DNA from: JAHCHG01 sp041394845
GTDB lineage: Bacteria; Acidobacteriota; Blastocatellia; Pyrinomonadales; Pyrinomonadaceae
Reading direction: 5' to 3'
NCBI GenBank assembly: GCA_041394845.1
Contig: JAWKHL010000001.1
Location: forward strand, 1,984,001-2,048,000
Length of the DNA stretch: 64,000 nucleotides
Position numbers and translations under genes: made by a program. The notes beneath the pieces were generated by a model. It saw nothing but the letters and a program-made list of their open reading frames with translations. It was not told the DNA's origin and did not search any database. Of the stretch, positions 9,305 to 17,933 are shown piece by piece; within the stretch, counting starts at the first letter, position 1; each line of letters starts with the position of its first letter.

Positions 9305-12300
9305 TTGTTTTCTCCATTTTTTTCATGTTCGATCATTGAGATCAGGTTAAAACGAGATTGCTTGCCAAAGTAGATGGCCTCGCCGTTGGGTGTCCAGGAA
9401 ATGCTTGAAAAATAAAGTCTCGGGTCGTTGTTGCGGGTAAGTCTTCGCGGCTGGCCGCCGGTGGAAGGAACGATCCAAACATCGTCATTTTTTGCCGCCC
9501 GTGATGTAAAACCAATGAGCTTTCTGTCGGGAGACAAATGAATGTTGTAATAATATGCCTCTTTGAGCGTATTGACAAGACGTTTCCGGCCGGTTTCGAC
9601 CGAAACATTGTAGATCTCGACCTCGGGCGGCAGAGAACTGAAGGCTTTTTTCGAAAAGGCAAAAACCAGTTCGTCTTCCCTTTCCGACCAACCGAGGAGG
9701 CGGATCATATCGTTGGTTGCATAGACCGTCTTGGTTTCCCCCGTTTCCAGATCAAACACACCGAGATGAAAGGCTTCGGCCCCTTCTGCCTTCTGTTTTT
9801 TCGGCTGGGAGAAAAAAGCGATCCGCCTTCCGTCCGAAGACCAGACCGGACAAAAGAAGGAAAGATTATCGTCCCCGTTTTCGGTCAGCCTCCGGTCGCT
9901 CTCACCATCTGCCGAAACCAGCCAGAGATTCGAGCGGCTTTCCCTTTCGGCCACATAAGCCAAAGAGTCGCTTTTCGGCGACCAGCTGATATAGTTGGCC
10001 TGAATCCTGGTATAGGGTGAAACCGAAAAACCGATGACCCGCAACCCGCCCGACGTCAGCCGTTTGGCATCACTGCCGGTGGGACTCACTCGCCAGAGTT
10101 CGACCTCTTTATCGACCAGTTTATAAAATGCGATGTTTTGCCCGTCGAACGACCAGAGCGGTAAAAACCCGTCTTCGGCAAGCTGCTGCGGAGAAGATCC
10201 TCCATCGACCGAAGGCGTCTTCAAAAGGATCGAACTGTTCAGCAACTTATTGCCCAGACTCAGATTTTTGACGGATTGAAAAACAACCCTTTCGTTGTCC
10301 GGCGACACATCCGGCCATAATTCAGAAGTCAGATCGGCGGCGATGACCGCTTCCTTCGAATCCTTGAGGCTGACCCGCCAGATGTCCGAGTTTTCGGTGG
10401 CCGAACCGAACAGGATGCGCGAACCGTCGGCTGAAACGTCCTGAACCGTGCTGTCCCTGTCCCCGAAAGTAATCTGGCCCGGATTCCCCCCGGCCAACCC
10501 CGCTTCGAATACCTGAAAAACGCCATCGGTCAGTTGGCTGAATAAAATTCCCTTTCCGTCCTGCCGCCAAACCAGAGAATTGATCTCATTCCGGGTGTCA
10601 AGAAGCGTTTCGGGTTCCGGCGTTCCGTCAAGATGTGTGACCAGAATTTTTGAGCTTTTCTCTTCCGTCACAACAAAGGCGATCAGCTTCTCATCCGGCG
10701 AAATAGAGATCAGTTTTTCTTTGGAATTTTTAGGATCGAATTCGGTAATCTGATCTATTTTCCCCGATCTCTCATTGACGGCATAAAGATTGTGATCCGA
10801 TTCGAAGTAGATCTTTCCGCTTTTTGACCAGCGCCTCAGTTGGGTTCCGATATTGTTGGTCCGGGCGATGGGTTTGGGAGACCCGCCGAGAGCGGGAACG
10901 CGCCAGATCCCGCTGAAATCCCCGCGATTTGAATAAAAAGATATTTCACTTCCGTCCGGCGACCAGAGGGGAGATTCGTTGTCAAAATCCTCTTTGGTGA
11001 TACAGATCGCCTCGCCCGAGGAGGTCTGTTTGACCCAGATGCCTTTGGTCCCGGATTTGGTCGAAGCGAAAGCGATCATCTTGCCGTCCGGCGAAAAAAC
11101 CGCGCCCGTGTAGAGTTCTCTCGGCGCACTGCTCCAACTGAAGATATCGACCGACTTGAGCGCCCCCGGCGCCGCGGCCCGCGGTTCCTTCGAAACATTT
11201 CCGATCCACCACCACACGGAGAGAACAGCCATTATGACGAAAAGCAGAAAACCTCCCAGATGGATAAATGAAAAACGCCGCCCCATGATCAGGCTGGCGG
11301 CATTTTCAGAGGTCGGATGGATTCGGCCGGGGGCATCCGTGTTGTGGCTCAGTTTTTTTTCGAATTTCAGATCGTCCTTCAGGTCTTTCAGATCGATCAG
11401 GAGATCTTTGATGTTTTGATAGCGTTTTTCGGGGTTTTTGCGGAGGGTTTTACTGACTATATGTTCGAGTTCCGCCGGGACATCGGTCGAAAAATTTTCC
11501 AGCGGCGGAGGCTCATCTTTGAGAATCGAGCCGATGATATCGAGCGGGTTATCGCCCTCAAAAGGCTGATGGCCGGTAACCATCTCAAAAATGACGACGC
11601 CGAGACTGAAAATATCGGTTCGGGTGTCCACCGGCCGCCCCCGCGCCTGTTCGGGAGACATGTATTGCGGCGTCCCAATCACCATTCCGGGCAGGGTCAT
11701 AACTCTGGCAATCGTGGGTGCCTCCTTATCTACATTCTCTCCGGAATTTTTGGCTACCGGTTTGGCCAATCCGAAATCCAAAACTTTGACGATCCCGTCT
11801 TTGCGGATCATCACATTGTCCGGCTTAAGATCGCGGTGAATGATGCCCGCTTCGTGCGCGGCGGTCAGCGCGGAAGTGATCTGAATGGCGATGTCGAGCG
11901 CCGTCATCAGAGCGGGTTTTTCCCGTTTGAGCCGCGCTCCGAGAGTTTCCCCCTCAATAAATTCAGCGACGATAAAATGAGTGCCCTCGTGTTCGCGGAT
12001 CTCAAACACTGTGATGATATTCGGATGATTGAGCGCCGAAGCCGCTTTGGCCTCCTGAATGAAACGGTTGAGTTTCTGATCGTCAAGCCCCAATTCCCCG
12101 CTCAGGAATTTGATCCCGACCAAACGGTCGAGCTTTTTGTCCTGAGCCAGATAAACCGCGCCCATTCCGCCCTTTCCCAATAATCTGATGATCTCATAGC
12201 GCCCGTCTAAAATCGTTCCCCCGGCAAATTTTCCGGTCAAAGATTGATCGATGATCCGATCTCCTTCGATCATACCGCCGATTTCGGCAACGGCGGTTTC

Positions 12301-12468
12301 TTCCAAAAATGAACGGTCCTTTTCAAAAAAGAGCAGAGTCTCCAGTTCCCGGCGCAACTCGAAATCCTCGCCACATTGGTCTTTCAAAAATTGTTCCCGT
12401 TCACCGGGCCTCAGATCTTGAACCGCTTTATACAGATCCTTTATTTTTTTCCATCTTTCCGGTTCCAT
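9301..12468 (-). CDS. Ser/Thr protein kinase K1 with periplasmic PD40 propeller
   Basis: A 1055-residue transmembrane kinase. Residues 1-75 are the N-terminal helical domain shared by K2-K5 (pattern W..IK.L...A..L....R..FL...C). Residues 91-355 are the kinase: GKGGMG loop at 98-103, Lys120, HRD 211-213, DFG 231-233 and YMSPEQ. All catalytic residues are present. One membrane helix lies at about 401-423. Residues 435-1050 are WD40-like PD40 repeats (SPDGKMIAFAS, WSPDGSEISFYS and others), expected to form one or two propellers outside the membrane as a sensor. It is followed without a gap by the BON-domain gene. No sigma factor gene is adjacent. Confidence 0.95.
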   Translation of the reverse strand: MEPERWKKIKDLYKAVQDLRPGEREQFLKDQCGEDFELRRELETLLFFEKDRSFLEETAVAEIGGMIEGDRIIDQSLTGKFAGGTILDGRYEIIRLLGKGGMGAVYLAQDKKLDRLVGIKFLSGELGLDDQKLNRFIQEAKAASALNHPNIITVFEIREHEGTHFIVAEFIEGETLGARLKREKPALMTALDIAIQITSALTAAHEAGIIHRDLKPDNVMIRKDGIVKVLDFGLAKPVAKNSGENVDKEAPTIARVMTLPGMVIGTPQYMSPEQARGRPVDTRTDIFSLGVVIFEMVTGHQPFEGDNPLDIIGSILKDEPPPLENFSTDVPAELEHIVSKTLRKNPEKRYQNIKDLLIDLKDLKDDLKFEKKLSHNTDAPGRIHPTSENAASLIMGRRFSFIHLGGFLLFVIMAVLSVWWWIGNVSKEPRAAAPGALKSVDIFSWSSAPRELYTGAVFSPDGKMIAFASTKSGTKGIWVKQTSSGEAICITKEDFDNESPLWSPDGSEISFYSNRGDFSGIWRVPALGGSPKPIARTNNIGTQLRRWSKSGKIYFESDHNLYAVNERSGKIDQITEFDPKNSKEKLISISPDEKLIAFVVTEEKSSKILVTHLDGTPEPETLLDTRNEINSLVWRQDGKGILFSQLTDGVFQVFEAGLAGGNPGQITFGDRDSTVQDVSADGSRILFGSATENSDIWRVSLKDSKEAVIAADLTSELWPDVSPDNERVVFQSVKNLSLGNKLLNSSILLKTPSVDGGSSPQQLAEDGFLPLWSFDGQNIAFYKLVDKEVELWRVSPTGSDAKRLTSGGLRVIGFSVSPYTRIQANYISWSPKSDSLAYVAERESRSNLWLVSADGESDRRLTENGDDNLSFFCPVWSSDGRRIAFFSQPKKQKAEGAEAFHLGVFDLETGETKTVYATNDMIRLLGWSEREDELVFAFSKKAFSSLPPEVEIYNVSVETGRKRLVNTLKEAYYYNIHLSPDRKLIGFTSRAAKNDDVWIVPSTGGQPRRLTRNNDPRLYFSSISWTPNGEAIYFGKQSRFNLISMIEHEKNGENK

Positions 12469-12656
12469 TTTTCTATCGGGATAAGGAAAACCTCTTCAGC
12501 GGACAAAACCGGCGAAATCCATCTGCCGTCTCCGCCGCTCACGACCCTGATCGGGGAAATCAAGCGCCGAAAATTGACGAACCCCTTGAAAAACAACGGT
12601 CCGAATCTTTCCGGCGGGCGGTCAGATTCCACCTTAAACTTGTAATACATCGCCAT
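12441..12656 (-). CDS. possible small protein overlapping the K1 start
   Basis: A 71-residue frame (starts MAMYYKFKVE, ends NRKDGKK) with a plausible mix of strand-like segments (GRWISPVLSAEEVFLIPIEKW). It overlaps the first 28 bases of K1 in another frame. No Shine-Dalgarno sequence is visible and no family is recognised. It may be an upstream peptide of K1 or simply chance. Confidence 0.25.
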   Translation of the reverse strand: MAMYYKFKVESDRPPERFGPLFFKGFVNFRRLISPIRVVSGGDGRWISPVLSAEEVFLIPIEKWNRKDGKK

Positions 12657-12766
12657 TTTTTAGGCGGCCAAGACGGGCTCTTGTTGCCATTTTCGATGGT
12701 TGTCCCAAGCTGACTTTGAACAATTCAAGTTGTTTTCTTTTTTTCCTGAATCCTTCGGATTGTAAC

Positions 12767-13068
12767 TCAATTTACTGATTTTCTACAATTTTCCCGCCTA
12801 CCGGAGCATTTGGTCCCGACCGCCCGGAATTCAATGAGCAACAATGAACTCCAGCCCTCAAAATTGAAATGCCCCCAAGTTGTTGAGCAGTCAGTTTTCA
12901 AACTCATCCCAAAACCCGCTCCCCAAACCGACTGTCCGGCGATCGAGACGAAATAGGCGGAAACCGAAACGCCCAAGACGATCGCAAAGGTGAACGAAAT
13001 GCCGGAAAAATAAAACCTCGCCGCCTTCGGATAAAATCTTCAGACATCCGGGACATTTTGTCATCGAG
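12767..13068 (-). pseudogene. relic of a K3-type membrane kinase: both ends kept, middle lost
   Basis: At 13064 a frame starts MTKCPGCLKILSEGG, closely matching the K3 start MNKCPRCLKVLPRR in protein and DNA. Within 50 bases, in another frame, comes ARFYFSGISFTFAIVLGV and then SAYFVSIAGQSVWG. This aligns with the very last residues of K2 (LFYFQTSVLTVVITLGI, YAAYVSIAGQPVFG). About 900 codons between the two ends are missing and the frames no longer agree. It therefore looks like a kinase paralogue collapsed by internal deletion. The C-terminal frame runs on to a stop at 12767 with unrelated residues. Confidence 0.75.
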
Positions 13069-13506
13069 AGAAGTGTTGATTTCGATCCGTTTTAATCGGC
13101 AAGGGTAAACAGGACCGCATCGCTTTTATAATTTCCGCTTCAAGCGGTTTCCGCCGCCAATTTCCCTTCCGGCCCCGCCGACCTGACGGGAAACTCCCGC
13201 CCCTGAATCATTAAAGGTTTGATCCCCCGCCAGGGGGCATGATCCGGGCCGGAAATAAAAGCGCTCAAACCCTCTTCACAGGTTCAACGGTTTTCTCAAG
13301 GCTTGACTCACCGGAAAAACCTTTGAATAATCTGAATCAAACAAAAACAAGACCGGTCCGGATTCATCACGGTCCCCACTTCAGACGGACAGGAAAAATC
13401 CACCGACCAAAACCATCACCGGACAGGAAATTAACGGAAATGCTTTTTTTGCGATTTTTTACCTGAACAAAATGGCATTTGAGATCTTTAACCGAGGAGA
13501 AAAAAA
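13069..13506. other. 438-base gene-free interval
   Basis: No convincing gene is seen. A small hairpin (CCCCC, GCCA, GGGGG at 13224-13237) is the only structure noticed. The right end carries the ribosome binding site of the TPR lipoprotein gene (GAGGAG about 8 bases before the ATG). Confidence 0.6.
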
Positions 13507-14979
13507 ATGAAGAAACTGATGATACTTTTGGCGGCGGTCTTTTTTCTGGGTTCCTGCAAAATGATCTCGGAAAAAACCGGCAGTGGTGAAACACCGGTTA
13601 ATGCGACGGAAAGCGAGATCCGGGCCATTCTCTGCCAGATCGAGAACGGAAAATATGCAGAGGCCCGGAGCGGACTCGAGGCCGTTCTGAATAAAGAACC
13701 GCAGAATGTCTTTGCCACACGGCTTTGGCCCGGTGTGTTAACGCATCAGATCAAAAAAGAAGACAAATCGCCGGAAAACATGGCGCAGATCAGAAAAGCC
13801 ATCGAGGCCTTTGAACAAGCCCGGAAAAACCCGCAACTCTCCGACCGGGAAAAAACATCGATCGAATATTTCATTGTCGATCTGTACGGCATGATCGGCG
13901 GAGAAGAAAAAAATTCGGCCCTGCTCAAAATGGCCGAAGATCCGAACCGGACTCCTGAAAGCCGCAGTTTATTCTACACCCGGCTGGCCGCCGATAAAAA
14001 CACCTGTGCCAACGATATCAGCGATGACGAAGCCGTCAAAAAGATCGCCAAAAAGGACGGCAAGGAGGTTTATGTTTTCACCAAACCGGCTCGTGCCGAA
14101 GACTTTGAAAAACTGACGCAATGCACGACGAAAGGTCTGGAACTGATCGATAAGGCGCTCGAACTCGATCCGACATCCGAATCGACCTGGTCTTACAAAG
14201 CCAGTTTACTTATCCAGAAAATGCGGATCGCCGAAATGGAAGGCCGGGACAAAGAGCCTCTGAAAAAAGAATACACCGCCGCCCGGGACAAATTCACCGC
14301 CATCATGCGGGAAAAACAAAACCAGAGCGAGGAGGCCGAACCGGCAGATCCGGCCACCGATATCAATGAAATGCTTGAGGAATTGACCTCTCACAAAATC
14401 GAAATGCCTCTGGACAAAATGGTCGGCGAAATCTATATTCCGGCCGATTATCCGATAAAACCGATTCCCGGAAACACCGAACTCCCGGATGAGACCGAAA
14501 AAGCAGAAAAGCCGAAGCGCGAATGGAAGACTTTTTCCCCCAACGGCGAGTTCAGCGCCGAATTGCCCGACAATGCGGCGACCGCGGTCGTTACCAACAC
14601 CTCGGTTATTTACGAAGCGGACAGCGGGGACACCAGATTTTTGATCCACGCCCAGCCGCGTCCGGCCGTTCAAAATCCGGACCTTGATGACCGGGTTCTC
14701 AACACTCTGGCCTGGACCATGGTCAAATCTACCGGCAACCTGTCCGTCAAAGATGGATGGGGCGGGAATTATGAAATAAATCTCGTCAGAAAAGATCCGG
14801 TCGGCGAGCGGCCGGCCAGATTTTACGCCTATACGATCTCCTCCTGTAAAGACAAAAAGGACGGGGTGATGCTCGTGATCATCGGCCCGAAGTACAACTA
14901 CGCGATTGACATCCGCGGTGCTGGTGAAAAAGATGAGGCTTCCCAAAGATTTCTTAAATCGCTGAAAATAAACGGATAG
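13507..14979 (+). CDS. TPR-containing lipoprotein
   Basis: A 490-residue lipoprotein with lipobox FLGSC (Cys17). Residues about 35-270 contain helical repeats of TPR type (NGKYAEARSGLEAVLNKEP, KGLELIDKALELDPTSESTWSYKASLL), likely a protein-binding scaffold in the periplasm or on the outer membrane. A Glu/Pro-rich linker (about 275-335) leads to a domain of about 150 residues (WKTFSPNGEFSAELPDNAAT... to FLKSLKING) of the kind found in other lipoproteins where it follows a linker, with no known catalysis. Start is clear (GAGGAG plus ATG). It is the only plus-strand gene in the kinase island. A strong hairpin follows it. Confidence 0.8.
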   Translation: MKKLMILLAAVFFLGSCKMISEKTGSGETPVNATESEIRAILCQIENGKYAEARSGLEAVLNKEPQNVFATRLWPGVLTHQIKKEDKSPENMAQIRKAIEAFEQARKNPQLSDREKTSIEYFIVDLYGMIGGEEKNSALLKMAEDPNRTPESRSLFYTRLAADKNTCANDISDDEAVKKIAKKDGKEVYVFTKPARAEDFEKLTQCTTKGLELIDKALELDPTSESTWSYKASLLIQKMRIAEMEGRDKEPLKKEYTAARDKFTAIMREKQNQSEEAEPADPATDINEMLEELTSHKIEMPLDKMVGEIYIPADYPIKPIPGNTELPDETEKAEKPKREWKTFSPNGEFSAELPDNAATAVVTNTSVIYEADSGDTRFLIHAQPRPAVQNPDLDDRVLNTLAWTMVKSTGNLSVKDGWGGNYEINLVRKDPVGERPARFYAYTISSCKDKKDGVMLVIIGPKYNYAIDIRGAGEKDEASQRFLKSLKING

Positions 14980-15035
14980 CAAAAAAAACGGCTTAGAAAA
15001 TTTTTTCGTGCCGGTTTTCGAGAAATTGACTCGGG

Positions 15036-15077
15036 AAAATCCCGGCGGTTTTTCGGGCGATAAACCGCCGGGATTTT
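15036..15077. terminator. perfect 16-bp hairpin between convergent genes
   Basis: Arms 15036-15051 and 15062-15077 are exactly complementary over 16 bases, starting AAAATCCC, with a 10-base loop. Both flanks end in A/T runs, so it can terminate both the TPR lipoprotein gene and kinase K2. Confidence 0.85.
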
Positions 15078-15116
15078 CAAATGAGCTCTTGATTTACTGC
15101 CAATTCTTTTCATTTG

Positions 15117-17933
15117 TTACTCGACTTCTTTCAAGATCTTTTTGCCGAAAACGGGCTGTCCGGCGATGGAAACATATGCGGCGTAGAAAATTATTCCGAG
15201 AGTGATGACGACGGTCAAGACCGAGGTTTGGAAATAGAAGAGCGAACTGTCGAAAGTTACCGGAAAGGCGTAAGTCAAAACAAAGAAAAACCAAAAAGAG
15301 ATCAGCCCGAGCAAGCCGAAGCGGTATAATGCGATCACCAGACAAATTGAGTTTATCAAAGCCGCGATGGAAATGACCCAATGAACTGTCAGCGCAAAAA
15401 ATAAAAACTGAATGGCGAAAAACAAAAATCCAACCAGAAAAACCCCGAGAAACTTTTTGCCCGTCAGCCTGTAAAGCAAGTAAGCCAGAAACAACATTGC
15501 GAAACTTTGAAAGATTTGGCTGACCAACTCAAACAGTATGGTGGCGGTAAAAGATCCGAATCCATTTATGTTCGATAAAGTAAAAGCATCCGTAACTACA
15601 TCGAACCTCCCGTTATAAAGTTGAACAATTAATATCCCGACACTTACCCCGATCGTGTGTCCGAGTCCCAGAAATCCGCCCATTAAAATATCGCGTCCGA
15701 CCATCGGATCACGAAAGTCTCCCGCCATGACCCGCGACCAGGAAATAAGCATCTCCGACCACGAGCGGCGGATAAATGGTTCCAATGCGATATATATAAG
15801 TCCGATCGAGATCGCCAGAAGCACGGCAAAGCTCACGGCTTCGTAGATGACCGACAATTCGCCCCAGATCGTCGGAATATGGTCGGCGAAAATAATTTGA
15901 CCTAAAAGCGCGACGGCAAACAGGAAGACCGCAAGTTTCAGACCGCCCCGCAGATCGCCGCGTCCGCCTTTCAGGTTTCGATAGGCGAAAAATATCGAAC
16001 CGATGATGGCGATACAAATCCACAAAATGATGATAACGGTGCCGAATTTCCTCGATGGGCTTTGATTCCCGCCGGCCTCGCCGGATTCCAAATCCCAAGG
16101 TGCAAATATCTTGAAATAGACCGGTTTGCCGTTAAATTCGGCGGCTTCAATCCGAATCGGAATATCCTGAAAATCCGCCAGACTTCCCTTCCAGGCAATT
16201 CTTTTATCGGCGAAAACGGGCGGCGTCAGGTTTGATTCCGTTTCTTCAAATTTCGCCAGATCCAATCCCGCTTCGGCAAAAAAATCTTTCCAGTTCACCT
16301 CCGCCGAATCCCGTTTTGAAGCCTCCTTCGCCGGAACTACGATAAATTCAACCATCCGCCCGCGGACATCGAGTTTGACATTTGCCATTCCCGATTGCGA
16401 CAGAGGAGGTTCGTTTTCCAAGACCTTTACGTTATCAACGGGTTCGAGATAATCCGGCGATTGGCGATACAGGAAATAAATATTGTAAGGCTGTCCGGCG
16501 CGAATCATTTCGCGGTAAGATCGCCCGTATTTTGAATCTCCTAAGACCATCGAATCCCGAACTTTCAGAAAGGAATTATCCTGGACAAACTCATATTCGG
16601 CATCAACGGGCGGTTTCGGATAGCCGAATTTTTGAATGATCTGCTTCGATCTGTCAGCCAAAACTTCGGGCGGTTTTTCAAACGGCGTGAGACTGAAAGC
16701 CTTGTAGGTTTGATTAAACAGCAATGCCCCGAAATAAAAAACTAAAAATGCGGCAACGACCCCCAATGCAATCAAGGGTTTCAAAGCCCCTTTTTTCGAA
16801 GCGGCGGCAACCATTTCGGGACTCGGTGTTTCGCCCGCCGCAATCGCCGCTTCGAGAGGATTTCCGCCGGGCATGGCCAATGCGACCTGAAGCGCGGAAT
16901 TCGGTCGATCTCTCGCGTCTTTTTCCAAACAACGTTTGATTATTTTCTCAACTATCGGCTCAATATTTTCAACAAATTCAGACGGGTTGGCCGGTTGTGT
17001 GGTTTTGTGTTTTTCGATCAGTTCGGAAAGCGAATCAGCCTTAAAAGCCTGCTTGCCCGTATAAATTTCGTAAAGCAACAATCCGAGAGAGTAAATATCA
17101 CTCCGCGGCGTAACTTCTTTGCCCGTAATTTGTTCGGGCGACATATAGGCGGGCGTGCCGACTCGTATTTCTTCCGAACTTATCTCCTCTTCAATTCCGG
17201 CAATGCCGAAATCCGTTATTCGTGCTTTTCCTTTTGAATCAATAATGATGTTGGCGGGTTTCAGATCGCGGTGCAGAATTCCCGCGTCGTGAATGGCGTG
17301 CAAACCGAAACAAATTTGACGCGAGATCTCGGTTGCTTTATCCGATGGCAGCCGCCCGATTCTGTTTAATAATTGCGACAGGTCGTCGCCCTCGATAAAT
17401 TCCATCGAGAGAAAATGTTTTCCGCCCGTTTCGCCGATGTCGAAAACGCGGCAGACATTTGGATGTGAAACCTGCCGAGCGGTGCGGACTTCCCCGATAA
17501 AACGTTTCAAGGCATCTTCGTTTTTTTCGAGTTTTTCGGGCAAAAACTTGAGGGCGACCATCTGATTTAATTTCAGATCTTCCGCTTTATAAACCTCGCC
17601 CATTCCGCCCTTTCCCAAAAGTCCGATGATCCGGTACCGTTCATCCAAAACCGTTCCGGCAATGAATGCTCCGGGTTTGATTTCGCCCGTTGTTTTATTA
17701 TTCAAGGCCTGCGTTTCTTGTTCGAGAATCTGGCTGATGACCTCTTTTTCGGCGGGTTCTTCCAAGAATGAGGTATCGGCTTCCTCGAAGGAATTTATTA
17801 ATTTTTCAACCTCCGCCCGCAAACTTGAATCATCAACGCATTCTTCAGCCAGAAAAGTTTTGCGTTCCTCTCCCGACAAACCGCGGGCGGCTTCGAAAAG
17901 GTCTTTGATCTGTTGCCAGCGGTCTTTCTCCAT
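15117..17933 (-). CDS. polytopic membrane Ser/Thr kinase K2
   Basis: A 938-residue kinase. The shared N-terminal domain (residues 1-75) is followed by a kinase domain at about 99-360 with GKGGMG, Lys129, HRD 221-223, DFG 241-243 and YMSPEQ. A first membrane helix at about 386-406 is followed by an extracytoplasmic domain of about 225 residues (407-630), then some eight more membrane helices (632-925). The helix region carries a conserved loop ALEPFIRRSWSEMLISW (716-732) followed by GDFRDPMVGRDIL. I do not recognise the outer domain or the helix bundle. The gene starts at the ATG sharing one base with the K3 stop (TGATG at 17931-17935), so K3 and K2 are translationally coupled tandem duplicates. 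Confidence 0.93.
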   Translation of the reverse strand: MEKDRWQQIKDLFEAARGLSGEERKTFLAEECVDDSSLRAEVEKLINSFEEADTSFLEEPAEKEVISQILEQETQALNNKTTGEIKPGAFIAGTVLDERYRIIGLLGKGGMGEVYKAEDLKLNQMVALKFLPEKLEKNEDALKRFIGEVRTARQVSHPNVCRVFDIGETGGKHFLSMEFIEGDDLSQLLNRIGRLPSDKATEISRQICFGLHAIHDAGILHRDLKPANIIIDSKGKARITDFGIAGIEEEISSEEIRVGTPAYMSPEQITGKEVTPRSDIYSLGLLLYEIYTGKQAFKADSLSELIEKHKTTQPANPSEFVENIEPIVEKIIKRCLEKDARDRPNSALQVALAMPGGNPLEAAIAAGETPSPEMVAAASKKGALKPLIALGVVAAFLVFYFGALLFNQTYKAFSLTPFEKPPEVLADRSKQIIQKFGYPKPPVDAEYEFVQDNSFLKVRDSMVLGDSKYGRSYREMIRAGQPYNIYFLYRQSPDYLEPVDNVKVLENEPPLSQSGMANVKLDVRGRMVEFIVVPAKEASKRDSAEVNWKDFFAEAGLDLAKFEETESNLTPPVFADKRIAWKGSLADFQDIPIRIEAAEFNGKPVYFKIFAPWDLESGEAGGNQSPSRKFGTVIIILWICIAIIGSIFFAYRNLKGGRGDLRGGLKLAVFLFAVALLGQIIFADHIPTIWGELSVIYEAVSFAVLLAISIGLIYIALEPFIRRSWSEMLISWSRVMAGDFRDPMVGRDILMGGFLGLGHTIGVSVGILIVQLYNGRFDVVTDAFTLSNINGFGSFTATILFELVSQIFQSFAMLFLAYLLYRLTGKKFLGVFLVGFLFFAIQFLFFALTVHWVISIAALINSICLVIALYRFGLLGLISFWFFFVLTYAFPVTFDSSLFYFQTSVLTVVITLGIIFYAAYVSIAGQPVFGKKILKEVE

